This document shows, piece by piece, positions 34,333 through 43,403 of a DNA stretch of 64,000 nt (its first letter is position 1; each line of letters opens with the position of its first letter). This stretch comes from DATKWD01 sp963704815 (GTDB lineage: Bacteria; Actinomycetota; Acidimicrobiia; Acidimicrobiales; Salinilacustritrichaceae). The stretch covers positions 558,001 through 622,000 of the forward strand of contig CAVPHU010000001.1 in NCBI GenBank assembly GCA_963704815.1, given 5' to 3'. The translations under genes and the position numbers were made by a program. The notes below the pieces were generated by a model. That model made no database searches, was not told the origin of the DNA, and saw nothing but the letters and a program-made list of their open reading frames with translations.

Positions 34333-34945
34333 ATCCGAGCAGCACGGCGAAGAAGGCCACGTACGTCTCGCCGATCGACCAGGCGTAGATCGCTCCGGCG
34401 CAGGCCACGACCATCGACACGACCCGAGCGTGCGACACCCCGACGACCTCGGTCATGACGTTGCCGCCGTCGAGCGGGCGGATCGGCAGCAGGTTGACGA
34501 GCGACCACCAGACATTGACGAAGACCAGGTCGAGCAGCCCGAGGTACCACCCTTCCCAGGTCTGACCGGTGAGGACCTCGAGCAGCAACTCCTGACCGAA
34601 CGCCCCGTCTCGCAGCGCCATCGCCGGGAGACCGACGAGCAGCAGCGCGCTGAGTGGTCCGGCGAGGCTGACGACGATCCTGCGCCATCGGGTGGCGAGC
34701 CGGGGCCCGTGGGTGAGGCCGGCGAAAGCGGTCAGGGTGATGGTCGCCCGAGCGCCGAACAGGCGGTAGGCGACGGCGTGGCCCAGCTCGTGCAGCAGGA
34801 TCGAGGCGAACACGACCAGGACCCACACCAGCAGTGACCAGCCCGTTCGCGCCCGGAACCCGAACAGCACCACGATGATCCAGAAGACGGGCTCGACACG
34901 CACCGGAATCCCCGCCAGGCGAAAGTGCGCCTCGGCGGTGACCAT
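34286..34945 (-). CDS. M50-family (site-2 protease-like) membrane metalloprotease
   Basis: The 219-residue multi-helix membrane protein has zinc motif HExxH in 'ILLHELGHAVAYRLFGARA' and the distal Asp motif in 'NLLPIRPLDGGNVM'. These are the site-2 protease / SpoIVFB signatures, which cut substrates within the membrane. No PDZ or CBS domain is attached. The ATG at 34945 gives a compact N-terminus; the longer open frame to 35221 overlaps menG and is discarded. Substrate unknown. Confidence 0.88.
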   Translation of the reverse strand: MVTAEAHFRLAGIPVRVEPVFWIIVVLFGFRARTGWSLLVWVLVVFASILLHELGHAVAYRLFGARATITLTAFAGLTHGPRLATRWRRIVVSLAGPLSALLLVGLPAMALRDGAFGQELLLEVLTGQTWEGWYLGLLDLVFVNVWWSLVNLLPIRPLDGGNVMTEVVGVSHARVVSMVVACAGAIYAWSIGETYVAFFAVLLGFMNFSERQAEQQRPA

Positions 34946-35009
34946 GGACGGCACGATACGCACCCATTCGCCTTGCCGGTCGCCCCGCTCGGGGTCATAG
35001 CGTGGAAGG

Positions 35010-35696
35010 GTGGCCCTCCCCGTCGGTGACGAAAAGGTCCGAGCCGTGCGCTCGATGTTCGACGCGATCGCCCCCCGGTACGACCTGCTCAATCGCATGC
35101 TGACCTTCGGGCTCGACGTCGGCTGGCGAAAACGCACCGTTCGGTCGCTCGGCCTCACCCGGCAATCGCTCGTCGCCGACCTCGCCTGCGGCACCGGCGA
35201 CTTCTGCCGCGAGATCGACAAGCTCGGCTACGAGGCCATCGGGTTCGACCTGTCGTTCGGCATGCTCGCCTCGGCCCGGACCGACGCACCGCTCGTGCAC
35301 GCCGATGCCCTCCGGCTGCCCCTCCCCGACGGAGCCGTCGACGGCCTGACGTGCGGCTTCGCCCTGCGCAACTTCGTCGATCTCGAAGGAGCCTTCGTCG
35401 AGATGGCCCGGATCATCCGTCCCGGCGGACGCGTGTCGATCCTCGAGGTCGCCGAACCGTCGAACGGGATGCTTCGCTTCGGCCACGGCCTCTACTTCGG
35501 CAACGTCGTGCCCTTCGTGGGAGGGCTGATCTCCGATGCCTCCGCCTACCAGTACCTGCCCAAGTCGGTCGAGTACCTCCCCGAGCCGGAGGCCATGCTG
35601 ACGATGCTGGCCGACGCCGGCTTCAGCGACGTCGACCGAACCCTGCTCAGCGGCGGGATCAGCCAGCTGGTGACCGCCACCCGCCGAGCGCTGTGA
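35010..35696 (+). CDS. menG: Demethylmenaquinone methyltransferase
   Basis: MenG/UbiE performs the last methylation of menaquinone. The 228-residue SAM methyltransferase has 'VRSMFDAIAPRYDLLNRML' (UbiE signature 1), 'VADLACGTGDFCREIDKLG', 'GFALRNFVDLEGAFVEMAR' and the C-terminal 'YLPKSVEYLPEPE'. GTG at 35010. It overlaps menF by four bases, which strengthens the menaquinone assignment over ubiquinone. Confidence 0.94.
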   Translation: MALPVGDEKVRAVRSMFDAIAPRYDLLNRMLTFGLDVGWRKRTVRSLGLTRQSLVADLACGTGDFCREIDKLGYEAIGFDLSFGMLASARTDAPLVHADALRLPLPDGAVDGLTCGFALRNFVDLEGAFVEMARIIRPGGRVSILEVAEPSNGMLRFGHGLYFGNVVPFVGGLISDASAYQYLPKSVEYLPEPEAMLTMLADAGFSDVDRTLLSGGISQLVTATRRAL

Positions 35697-36895
35697 CGTC
35701 GACCTCACTCATCGCCCGAACGATCCCGATCGACGGCGACGTCGACCAGCTGGCCTGGGCCGGCAACGACGGCGTCATGTGGCTGCGCAACGGCGCCGGC
35801 ATCGCCGGACGGGGCGAGGCGCTCCGGGTACCGGTGGCTCGGACGGCCGAGGTCCTCGCGGAGATCGGAGTCGACGATCCGCTCGATCGTCCTGGCACCG
35901 GTGCGGTCGCCGTCGGCGCGCTGCCGTTCTCCGGTGGCGGCGAGCTGATCGTCCCGGCCCAGGTGGTCGGCCGTTCCGAGGACGGCGTCGCCTGGGTGAC
36001 GACCATCAGCCGCGACGGGGTCGCCGACCCGGCGCACATCGACCCGACCGAGCCGGGCCTGACGGCAGCCTCGCCGTCGCGATTCGAGGTGAACCCGACG
36101 GTCGATCCGGATGCCTGGATGAAGACCGTGGTCGAAGCCCGCGATCGCATCACGGCCGGTGACCTGACCAAGGCGGTCCTGGCCCGAGAGGTGATCATCA
36201 CGGCCGACTCGGCGATCCCGCCCTCGCTGGTCGTGGCTCGCCTTCGGCGCGCCTACCCGAGCTGCATGCTGTTCTCGATCGACGGCTTCGTCGGCGCCAG
36301 CCCCGAGCTCCTGGTCGCCCGATCCGGTGATCGGGTGCGGGCCCAGCCCATGGCCGGCACGGCGCCTCGGTCGGGCGATCCGTCCGCTGACGCGCGCCTC
36401 GCCGCCAGCCTGCTGGCCTCCGAGAAGGACCGTTGGGAGCACCAGATCACCATCGACATGGTGCACGACACGTTGCTCGGCTGGTGCTCGTACCTCGACG
36501 CCGAAGCCGAGCCGTCGGTCGTCTCGGTCGCCAACGTGCAGCACCTGGCCACTGCGGTGACCGGGCGACTGTCCGTGCCAGAGCCATCGGTCCTCGAGCT
36601 GGTCGAGGCGCTCCACCCCACACCGGCCGTCGGCGGGGAGCCACGAGCGACGGCGCTGGAGCTCATCGCCGACCTCGAGCCGGCCGACCGCGGGCGCTAC
36701 GGAGGCCCGGTCGGATGGGTCGACGCGGCCGGCAACGGCGCGTGGGCGGTCGGCATCCGATCGGCCGAGCTCGACGGGACACACGCTCGCGTCTTCGCCG
36801 GCGTCGGGGTGGTGTCCGACTCGGACCCCGACGCCGAGCTGGCCGAGACCCGAGCCAAGTTCCAGGCCGTGCTGAACGCCATCATCCGCCCCTGA
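35693..36895 (+). CDS. menF: Isochorismate synthase
   Basis: The 400-residue chorismate-binding enzyme converts chorismate to isochorismate, the first committed menaquinone step. It has 'GDLTKAVLAREVIITAD', 'FVGASPELLVARSGDRV', 'PMAGTAPRSGDPSAD', 'EHQITIDMV', 'LHPTPAVGGEPRATALELI' and 'GIRSAELDGTHARVFAGVGV'. Position between menG and menD supports MenF over a siderophore-type EntC. GTG at 35693. Confidence 0.93.
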   Translation: MTSTSLIARTIPIDGDVDQLAWAGNDGVMWLRNGAGIAGRGEALRVPVARTAEVLAEIGVDDPLDRPGTGAVAVGALPFSGGGELIVPAQVVGRSEDGVAWVTTISRDGVADPAHIDPTEPGLTAASPSRFEVNPTVDPDAWMKTVVEARDRITAGDLTKAVLAREVIITADSAIPPSLVVARLRRAYPSCMLFSIDGFVGASPELLVARSGDRVRAQPMAGTAPRSGDPSADARLAASLLASEKDRWEHQITIDMVHDTLLGWCSYLDAEAEPSVVSVANVQHLATAVTGRLSVPEPSVLELVEALHPTPAVGGEPRATALELIADLEPADRGRYGGPVGWVDAAGNGAWAVGIRSAELDGTHARVFAGVGVVSDSDPDAELAETRAKFQAVLNAIIRP

Positions 36896-36899
36896 TCGC

Positions 36900-36923
36900 G
36901 CCAGGCTGCCGATGCAGCCTGGC
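36900..36923. terminator. Bidirectional terminator-like hairpin
   Basis: GCCAGGCTGC and GCAGCCTGGC form a perfect 10-bp stem with a CGAT loop, four bases after the menF stop and seven before the end of the convergent ABM gene. There is no T-run; termination from both sides is likely. Confidence 0.7.
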
Positions 36924-36930
36924 CGCGAGC

Positions 36931-37236
36931 TCAGATGTCGAAGCCGATGGCGGCGATGGGGGTGGCCGGGGCCATCTTCGGAGGTTCCGCCATCAGCGGC
37001 ATGAACGACTCCATCGCGGCCTTCATGGCCGGGCTCTGCCCGTGTCCCTGCATCGCCGCTTCGTCGGTCATCAGGGCGAAGAACGAGAAGTTGTTCCCCT
37101 CGCCACGGTGATAGGAGTAGATCTCGACGCCGGGTTCCTCCCGCGCGGCCTCGACCATCGTGGCCAGCACGGCAGCCATCTCGTCGGCCTTGCCGTCCTG
37201 GCACGTGATCGTGCCCATCATCGACACCTTGCCCAT
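36931..37236 (-). CDS. ABM-family putative quinol monooxygenase
   Basis: The 101-residue protein has an ABM fold: 'GTITCQDGKADEMAAVLATM', 'EPGVEIYSYHRGEGNNFSFF', 'ALMTDEAAMQGHGQSPAMKA'. It is similar in plan to the trp-linked ABM at 13383 but diverged. Relatives include YgiN, which acts on menadiol, so the location inside a menaquinone gene region is suggestive but not proof. ATG at 37236. Confidence 0.82.
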   Translation of the reverse strand: MGKVSMMGTITCQDGKADEMAAVLATMVEAAREEPGVEIYSYHRGEGNNFSFFALMTDEAAMQGHGQSPAMKAAMESFMPLMAEPPKMAPATPIAAIGFDI

Positions 37237-37299
37237 GGCTGCCTCCCGTGCGGCCCCGAGCCGCGTCGTCGTTGCGACATCCCTACTACGAATGCCGCG

Positions 37300-38970
37300 T
37301 CAACGGCGGCCCAGTGCATCGGCCACCGCTGCGTTGATCGCGTCGTGAACGGCCGTGTTCTCGGTGCGATCGGTTCGCACGAGCACGATGCGGGGTCCCG
37401 TGCCGTCGATCGCGTCGGCAAGGTCGGAGCGGTTCGCCACCGTTCGGCCGACCAGCCCGTGCGCTGCTGCGAGACCGGAGAGGTCGACGCCGTGCGGCGT
37501 CCCGAAGAGCTGCTCGAATCGCTCGCTCGACAGGTCCCTCGCCTGCGGCAGGAACGAGAAGATGCCACCTCCGTCGTTGTCGACGACGACCAGCGTGAGG
37601 TCGAGGTCGCGCTCGGCCAACCCGATCAGGCCGTTGGTGTCGTGGAGGAACGCGACGTCGCCCAGGAGCGCGACCGTGTGTCGACCCGTGAGCGCGATCC
37701 CGACCGCGGTCGAGGTCACCCCGTCGATGCCGTTGGCGCCGCGGTTCGAGAAGACCTCGACCCCGGGCGCCGCCGGCCCGGCATACCACTCGACATCTCG
37801 GACCGGCATCGACGACGAGAGCACGAGCGCGCCGCCCTCGGGAACCGAGGAGGCCACCGTCCGTGCCACCCCGGGCTCGCAGAGGGGGTCGACGTCGGCG
37901 ACCGCGGCGATCTGTGTGCGAGCGACGTCCTCGCAGCCTCGCCACTCCTCGATCCACGACGGGTCGACCGGCGTGACCGGGGGTTGCAACCCCTGACCCC
38001 ACCGGCTGAGGACCGGATCCGAGCGCAACGAGAGCACCACTTCGTCGACCGACATCCACGGATCGATCGGGCGGTCGGCCACACCCACCTCGAACGCGCC
38101 CGAGGCGGCGATCCACTCGTTGAGGACACGCGACGACGGTGGCTCGCCGACCCGGAGGACCGCCTCGGGGCGAAGCCGCTCGGCCGTGGCTGGGTGACGG
38201 AGCAGGGCGTCGGCGTGCAGGATCGTCGTCGCGGATCGGATCCCCGACCGTGGGTCGGCGACGACCGGCCAGCCGAGGGCCGCGGCAAGCGTTCCGACGG
38301 CCTCGGGGTCCTCGATGGTGCGGCCGACCACGACGACACCGCGGACACCGTCCTCGAACGGCCACGGGACCCGACGGCTCGGGCCACGAGATCGCTGAGC
38401 TGCCTCGTCCGCAGGTGGAACCGGACCCGGATCACCCGTCAACGGCTCGTCGAACGCCAGGTTCAGCTGCACCGGGCCTGGGCGAGCATCCGGACCCATC
38501 GCGTCGGACCACACGCGACCGGCGAGGTCGCGCCACGTCGACGATTGCTCGACGTCCGGCACGCCGGGGTCGTGGAACGCTCGCACCGACGGGCCGTAGA
38601 GATTCCGCTGATCGATGGTCTGAGGTGCCCCCCGGCCCTGGAGCCAGGGCGGCCGGTCGGCCGTGCAGACGATCATCGGCACGCCGGACAGGTCGGCCTC
38701 GACGACCGCCGGATGCAGATTGACCGTCGCCGTTCCGCTGGTGGTGAGCACGACCGGCGGGCGACCCGACGCCAACCCGAGGCCCAGGGCCATGAACGCC
38801 GCGCTCCGCTCGTCGTGGTGGACGTGGACCCGCAGGTCCGAGTCGGCCAACGCCAGGGCGAGGGGCGTCGAACGGCTGCCGGGGCACACCACGGCGTCGG
38901 TGACACCGCGCCGGCCCCACTCGTCCACGAGGGTGGCGCAGAACGTCGCCGCATCGGTCACGGGCCGCAT
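37300..38970 (-). CDS. menD: 2-succinyl-5-enolpyruvyl-6-hydroxy-3-cyclohexene-1-carboxylate synthase
   Basis: MenD is a ThDP enzyme joining isochorismate and 2-oxoglutarate. The 556-residue protein has an N-terminal Pyr domain with 'VVCPGSRSTPLALALADS' and 'HHDERSAAFMALGLGLASG', and a C-terminal PP domain with the ThDP motif 'ALLGDVAFLHDTNGLIG' to 'VVVDNDGGGIFSFLPQAR'. Other MenD marks are 'ADRPPWLQGRGAPQTIDQ' and 'FSNRGANGIDG'. ATG at 38970, divergent from the menH-like gene. Confidence 0.96.
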   Translation of the reverse strand: MRPVTDAATFCATLVDEWGRRGVTDAVVCPGSRSTPLALALADSDLRVHVHHDERSAAFMALGLGLASGRPPVVLTTSGTATVNLHPAVVEADLSGVPMIVCTADRPPWLQGRGAPQTIDQRNLYGPSVRAFHDPGVPDVEQSSTWRDLAGRVWSDAMGPDARPGPVQLNLAFDEPLTGDPGPVPPADEAAQRSRGPSRRVPWPFEDGVRGVVVVGRTIEDPEAVGTLAAALGWPVVADPRSGIRSATTILHADALLRHPATAERLRPEAVLRVGEPPSSRVLNEWIAASGAFEVGVADRPIDPWMSVDEVVLSLRSDPVLSRWGQGLQPPVTPVDPSWIEEWRGCEDVARTQIAAVADVDPLCEPGVARTVASSVPEGGALVLSSSMPVRDVEWYAGPAAPGVEVFSNRGANGIDGVTSTAVGIALTGRHTVALLGDVAFLHDTNGLIGLAERDLDLTLVVVDNDGGGIFSFLPQARDLSSERFEQLFGTPHGVDLSGLAAAHGLVGRTVANRSDLADAIDGTGPRIVLVRTDRTENTAVHDAINAAVADALGRR

Positions 38971-39002
38971 CCCATCACTTGACGTGGAACGATGCGAACC
39001 TC

Positions 39003-39767
39003 ATGGCCCTCCACGTCCAGCGATCCGGCTCGGGCTCGCCCCTGGTCCTCGTGCACGGGTTCACCCAGAACGTGCGCTGCTGGGGATCCTTCGCCGAGTC
39101 GCTCGCCGAGCCATCGGGTGGCCACGAGGTCGTTCTGGTCGACGCTCCGGGCCACGGTCGCTCGGCCCATGCCACAGCCGATCTGGTCGAGGCCGGGCAA
39201 CTCGTCGGCGACGCCGGGGGTCGAGCCACCTACCTCGGATACTCGATGGGCGGACGCGTGTGCCTGCACCTCGCACTCGACCGACCCGACCTGGTCGCAC
39301 GGCTCGTCCTCGTCGGCGCGACCGCTGGGATCGACGACCCGACCGAACGCGCCGAGCGCCGAGCCGCGGACGAACGCCTCGCACGACGCCTCGACGTCGA
39401 CCCGCTCGCTGACTTCCTCGACGACTGGCTCGCACTTCCGCTCTTCGCCGGCATCCCGGAAGCGGCCAACCATCGCGCCGAACGCCTGGCCAACGACCCG
39501 GCGGGACTGGCCGCCAGCCTCCGCCACACGGGAACCGGCACCCAGGAGCCGCTGTGGGAGCGGTTGTCCGACCTGGCGATGCCCGTCCTCCTCGTGGCCG
39601 GCGAACACGACCCCAAGTTCTCGGCCATCGCCGAGCGCATGGCCAGGGAGATCGGCACCAACGCAACCGTTCGCATCGTCGACGACGCCGGGCACACGGT
39701 CCACCTCGAACACCCCGAACACACCGCAGCACTCGTCGCCACGTGGCTGGCAGCGACCACGACGTGA
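39003..39767 (+). CDS. menH: Alpha/beta hydrolase, probable SHCHC synthase MenH
   Basis: The 254-residue alpha/beta hydrolase has 'LVLVHGFTQNVRCWGSFA', 'LVDAPGHGRSAH', nucleophile Ser in 'TYLGYSMGGRVCLHLAL', Asp in 'VAGEHDPKFSAIAERMA' and His in 'DDAGHTVHLEHPE'. These match MenH, which removes pyruvate from the MenD product. Placement beside menD supports it. ATG at 39003 preferred over TTG 38979. It overlaps the next gene by GTGA. Confidence 0.87.
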   Translation: MALHVQRSGSGSPLVLVHGFTQNVRCWGSFAESLAEPSGGHEVVLVDAPGHGRSAHATADLVEAGQLVGDAGGRATYLGYSMGGRVCLHLALDRPDLVARLVLVGATAGIDDPTERAERRAADERLARRLDVDPLADFLDDWLALPLFAGIPEAANHRAERLANDPAGLAASLRHTGTGTQEPLWERLSDLAMPVLLVAGEHDPKFSAIAERMAREIGTNATVRIVDDAGHTVHLEHPEHTAALVATWLAATTT

Positions 39768-40537
39768 CCGACCATCGGCTGCTGTTCGACGCGGCTGCGT
39801 CCGAGTACGAGCTGGGTCGCCCCGGCTACCCCGTCGAGTTGTTCGAACTGCTGGCTCAACGCTGTGGCCTGACCGATGGCGCTCGAGTGCTCGAGATCGG
39901 CCCTGGCCCGGGTCAGGCGACCGCCGAGCTGATCGCTCGTGGAGCCCGTGTCACGGCCGTCGAGCCCGGGACCCACTTCGCCCGCCGGCTGAGCGAGCGG
40001 TTCGACCTCGAGGTCGTCAACGACTTCTTCGAGCAGGTCGACCTCTCGGACGACGAGTTCGACCTGGCCATCTCGGCGACGGCGTTCCACTGGGTCGAAC
40101 AGGAGGTCGGACTGCCGAAGATCGCGCGATCGCTGCGACCTGGCGGCTGGGTCGTGCTGACGTGGAATCGCTACTACGACGACAACGATCCGGTCGAGTT
40201 CACCGCGGCGAGCAAGCCGATCATGGATCACCACCTGCCCGACTACCGGGGAAGCCTCGGCGACGCCGAGGTACCCGAATGGAACGAGCGCCTCGCTGAC
40301 GCCGGCTTCGTCGAGGTCGAGGAGGTCCGCATGCCCTGGCGGCGCACCGAGACGACCGACGAGGTCGTGGCGCGCTTTCTGACCCACTCCGGACCGCTGG
40401 CACTCGACGATGCCGGACGCCGAGCGCTGGAGACCGACCTCCGCCGGCTCTGCGACGACCGGTTCGGGGGCGTCATCTCACAGGCCTGTGTGACGCTGAG
40501 TCACCTGGGCCGCAAGCCGATCAGCTTGGCGCGCTGA
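39764..40537 (+). CDS. Class I SAM-dependent methyltransferase
   Basis: The 257-residue protein has 'VLEIGPGPGQATAELIARG' (SAM site), 'VTAVEPGTHFARRL', 'LAISATAFHWVEQEVGLPK' and 'LRPGGWVVLTWNRYYDD'. It is a type-11-like methyltransferase of unknown substrate. GTG at 39764 overlaps the menH-like stop, so it may be co-expressed with menaquinone genes. Its 3' end overlaps menA (opposite strand) by 17 bases. Confidence 0.88.
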   Translation: MTDHRLLFDAAASEYELGRPGYPVELFELLAQRCGLTDGARVLEIGPGPGQATAELIARGARVTAVEPGTHFARRLSERFDLEVVNDFFEQVDLSDDEFDLAISATAFHWVEQEVGLPKIARSLRPGGWVVLTWNRYYDDNDPVEFTAASKPIMDHHLPDYRGSLGDAEVPEWNERLADAGFVEVEEVRMPWRRTETTDEVVARFLTHSGPLALDDAGRRALETDLRRLCDDRFGGVISQACVTLSHLGRKPISLAR

Positions 40538-41402
40538 TGACGATGCCGATCGTGAGCAGGACGCCGTAGAGCAACTGCGTCTGGCCGGTCTGGGCGAGCG
40601 CGACGATCAGATCGGCGCCCCGCGCTCCGCTGAGCACGGTGATGACCGCCCGCCGACCGACGAGGATGGCGGCGAAGGCGAGGGCCACACCAGGCCGGGA
40701 CAGGCCGCCGATCGGGACCAGGGCGACGAAGGGCAGCGTCATCAGGACCGTGTAGAAGACCCGGGTTCGCGCCGCTCCCAGCCGGACCGCCAGGGTTCGC
40801 TTTCCCGACTCGGTGTCGCCCGGGATGTCGCGCAGGTTGTTCACGACCAGGAGCGCCGTGGCCAGTAGGCCGACGGCGATGGAGCACCCGAACGACAGCC
40901 ACGTCACCCGTTCGAGGTGCACATAGGTCGAACCGACCGTCGCCACGATGCCGAAGAACACGAAGACGAACAGCTCGCCGAACCCGGCGTAGCCGTAGGG
41001 CCGGGGACCTCCGGTGTAGAACCACCCGGCTGCGATCGACGCTGCACCCACCACCAGCAGCTCGGGGCCGACGGCGATGGCCAGCGCCAGTCCGGCCACT
41101 GCGGCCACGCCGAAGGCAGCAAGGGCCGCCTTCTTGACCGACGACGGCGACTCGAGTCCGGAGCCGACGAGGCGCACCGGTCCGACACGGCGCTCGTCGC
41201 TGTCGGTGCCGCGGACCCCGTCGGAGTAGTCGTTGGCGTAGTTGGTGGCCACCTGGAGGGACACCGCGACCACCATCGCAGCCGCGGCTCGCCACCAGAC
41301 GACGTCGCCCACACCCACGACGCACGCGGTGCCCACGGCCACCGGCACCACCGCAGCGGGAAGCGTGCGCGGCCGAGCGCCCTCGACCCACGCATTCGCC
41401 AT
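40521..41402 (-). CDS. menA: 1,4-dihydroxy-2-naphthoate polyprenyltransferase
   Basis: MenA attaches the polyprenyl tail to DHNA in the membrane. The 293-residue UbiA-family protein has about eight helices and both Asp-rich motifs: 'NYANDYSDGVRGTD' and 'NNLRDIPGDTESGKRTLAVR'. 'WVEGARPRTLPAAVVPVAVG' is the usual MenA N-terminus. ATG at 41402. It is divergent from the LLM gene. Confidence 0.96.
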   Translation of the reverse strand: MANAWVEGARPRTLPAAVVPVAVGTACVVGVGDVVWWRAAAAMVVAVSLQVATNYANDYSDGVRGTDSDERRVGPVRLVGSGLESPSSVKKAALAAFGVAAVAGLALAIAVGPELLVVGAASIAAGWFYTGGPRPYGYAGFGELFVFVFFGIVATVGSTYVHLERVTWLSFGCSIAVGLLATALLVVNNLRDIPGDTESGKRTLAVRLGAARTRVFYTVLMTLPFVALVPIGGLSRPGVALAFAAILVGRRAVITVLSGARGADLIVALAQTGQTQLLYGVLLTIGIVISAPS

Positions 41403-41472
41403 GGGAGCAGTCTCATCGAACGAGCGGGCGCTCGGCCAGCCGACCTCCGAGCAGGGTCGATAGGTTCACGCG

Positions 41473-42294
41473 ATGCGCTACGGATTCAAGACCGCCCCGC
41501 AGAACACGTCGTTCGCCGACCTACTCTCGTGCTGGCGGGTCGCCGACGACCTCGATGTGTTCGAGTCGGGCTGGCTGTTCGACCACTTCGAGCCGATCTT
41601 CTCCGATCGCACCGGGCCGTGTCTCGAGGGTTGGACCGCTCTGGCCGCCCTCGCCCAGGCCACCGACCGACTCCGCCTCGGCCTCATGGTCACCGGCAAC
41701 CCGTACCGACATCCCGCCGTCCTGGCCAACATGGCTGCAACGGTCGACGTCATCTCCGAGGGCCGCCTCGAGCTCGGCATCGGTGCCGGCTGGAACCAGG
41801 ACGAAGCCGACGCCTACGGCATCGAGCTCCCGGGCCTGACCGAACGCTTCGACCGCTTCGACGAGGCGTGTCAGGTCGTGAAGCTGCTCCTCAGCCAACC
41901 GGTCAGCGACTTCGCCGGCGAGCACTACGCCCTCACTGGCGCGTACTGCGAGCCGAAGCCCGTCCAGCGGCCCCACCCACCCATCGTCATCGGCGGGTCG
42001 GGTCCCAAACGCACCCTCCGGGCCGTCGCTCGCTACGCCGACCACTGGAACATGGCCGGAGGGAGCCCGTCACAGTTCGCCGACTCCCTGTCGATCCTCC
42101 ATGAGCACTGTGCGACCGAAGGACGCGATCCGACCGAGATCACGACCTCGACCCAACTCCGGTTCGACGACCCGGCTCAGATCCCCGATCTCGCGGGGAA
42201 GTTCGAAGAGGTCGGCTGCGATCTGGTCATCCTCTACGTCGACACCCCCCACCGGCCCGAGACGGTCGAAGCCATCGCCGCCGCGATCACGTGA
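41473..42294 (+). CDS. LLM-class F420-dependent oxidoreductase
   Basis: The 273-residue luciferase-like TIM-barrel protein has 'FESGWLFDHFEPIFSDRTGP', 'RLRLGLMVTGNPYRHPAVLA', 'GRLELGIGAGWNQDEADAYG', 'PHPPIVIGGSGPKRTLRAVA' and 'ADHWNMAG'. In Actinobacteria this group generally uses coenzyme F420. The substrate is unknown. It overlaps menE by GTGA, a link to menaquinone that may be only transcriptional. Confidence 0.9.
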   Translation: MRYGFKTAPQNTSFADLLSCWRVADDLDVFESGWLFDHFEPIFSDRTGPCLEGWTALAALAQATDRLRLGLMVTGNPYRHPAVLANMAATVDVISEGRLELGIGAGWNQDEADAYGIELPGLTERFDRFDEACQVVKLLLSQPVSDFAGEHYALTGAYCEPKPVQRPHPPIVIGGSGPKRTLRAVARYADHWNMAGGSPSQFADSLSILHEHCATEGRDPTEITTSTQLRFDDPAQIPDLAGKFEEVGCDLVILYVDTPHRPETVEAIAAAIT

Positions 42295-43364
42295 CGAGCC
42301 CGTCGCCGCGCCTCGTCGCGCTCGACGCCACCGGCGACCCGACCTTCGTCGAGCGCCTTGCCGCCATCTGGGATGCCGGCCATGCAGCGCTCCCCGTGGA
42401 CCCTCGTCTCCCGGCACCTGCCCGCACCCGGCTCCTCGCCGCCATGCGGGTCGACCAGCCGGTCGAACCCGGCGATGCCCTCGTGGTGGCCACCAGTGGA
42501 TCGACCGGTGAGCCCAAGGGCGTCGTGCTCACCCACGGTGCGGTCGAAGCCAGCGCCGAGATGACCTCGACGCGACTGAGCGTCGACCCGTCTCGGCACC
42601 ACTGGCTCGCGTGCCTCCCGCTCGCCCACGTCGGGGGTCTCTCCGTCGTCACCCGGGCACTGCACACCGGGACCCCCCTCACCGTGCACGACGGCTTCGA
42701 ACCCGACGCCGTCGCCGCCGCAGCGCACCAAGGGTGCACGCACGTGTCGCTCGTCTCGACCGCGCTTCGTCGGATCGACCCCGCGATCTTCGAGTGCATC
42801 GTGCTGGGCGGATCGGCTCCCCCACCCGACCGCCCCGCACACGCCGTCACCACCTACGGCATGACCGAAACCGGCAGCGGCGTCGTCTACGACGGCTTCC
42901 CCCTCGACGGCGCCGAGGTGCGGGCCGACGAGCACGCACAGCTGTGGGTGAGGAGCCCGACGCTTCTGAGGTGCTATCGCGACGGCACGAACCCCAAGGA
43001 CGACGAGGGGTGGTTCCCGACCGGTGACCTCGGCGAGGTCCGCGACGACGGGTCGATCAGCGTCGCCGGCCGGGCCGGCGACCTCATCATCACCGGCGGC
43101 GAGAACGTCTGGCCGGAGCCCGTCGAACGCCGTCTGCGCCAGCACCCTCGGGTCGAGGACGCCGCCATCATCGGTCGCCCCGACCCCGAGTGGGGCGAGG
43201 AGGTGACCGCCCTCGTCGTGGCCGATGACCCGCCGACCCTCGCCGAGCTCCGCGAGTGGGTCAAGGCCGAGCTCCCGGCCCACGCGGCCCCGCGGGTCGT
43301 CGAACGAGTGCGAGCACTCCCCCGCACCGCCCTCGGCAAGCTGAGCCGAACCGAGCTGAGCTGA
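42291..43364 (+). CDS. menE: o-Succinylbenzoate-CoA ligase
   Basis: MenE activates o-succinylbenzoate with CoA. The 357-residue protein is shorter than most AMP-forming ligases, as expected for this family: it lacks much of the N-terminal domain. Motifs: 'VVATSGSTGEPKGVVLTH', 'LPLAHVGGLSVVTRAL', 'TTYGMTETGSGVVYDGFP', 'FPTGDLGEVRDDGSISVAGR' and the catalytic Lys in 'ALGKLSRTEL'. GTG at 42291. menB and menC are not in the window. Confidence 0.93.
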   Translation: MTSPSPRLVALDATGDPTFVERLAAIWDAGHAALPVDPRLPAPARTRLLAAMRVDQPVEPGDALVVATSGSTGEPKGVVLTHGAVEASAEMTSTRLSVDPSRHHWLACLPLAHVGGLSVVTRALHTGTPLTVHDGFEPDAVAAAAHQGCTHVSLVSTALRRIDPAIFECIVLGGSAPPPDRPAHAVTTYGMTETGSGVVYDGFPLDGAEVRADEHAQLWVRSPTLLRCYRDGTNPKDDEGWFPTGDLGEVRDDGSISVAGRAGDLIITGGENVWPEPVERRLRQHPRVEDAAIIGRPDPEWGEEVTALVVADDPPTLAELREWVKAELPAHAAPRVVERVRALPRTALGKLSRTELS

Positions 43365-43403
43365 GGCAGCGCGCCTCCACCCGCGGCGTCGGGTCGACCA
43401 GAT

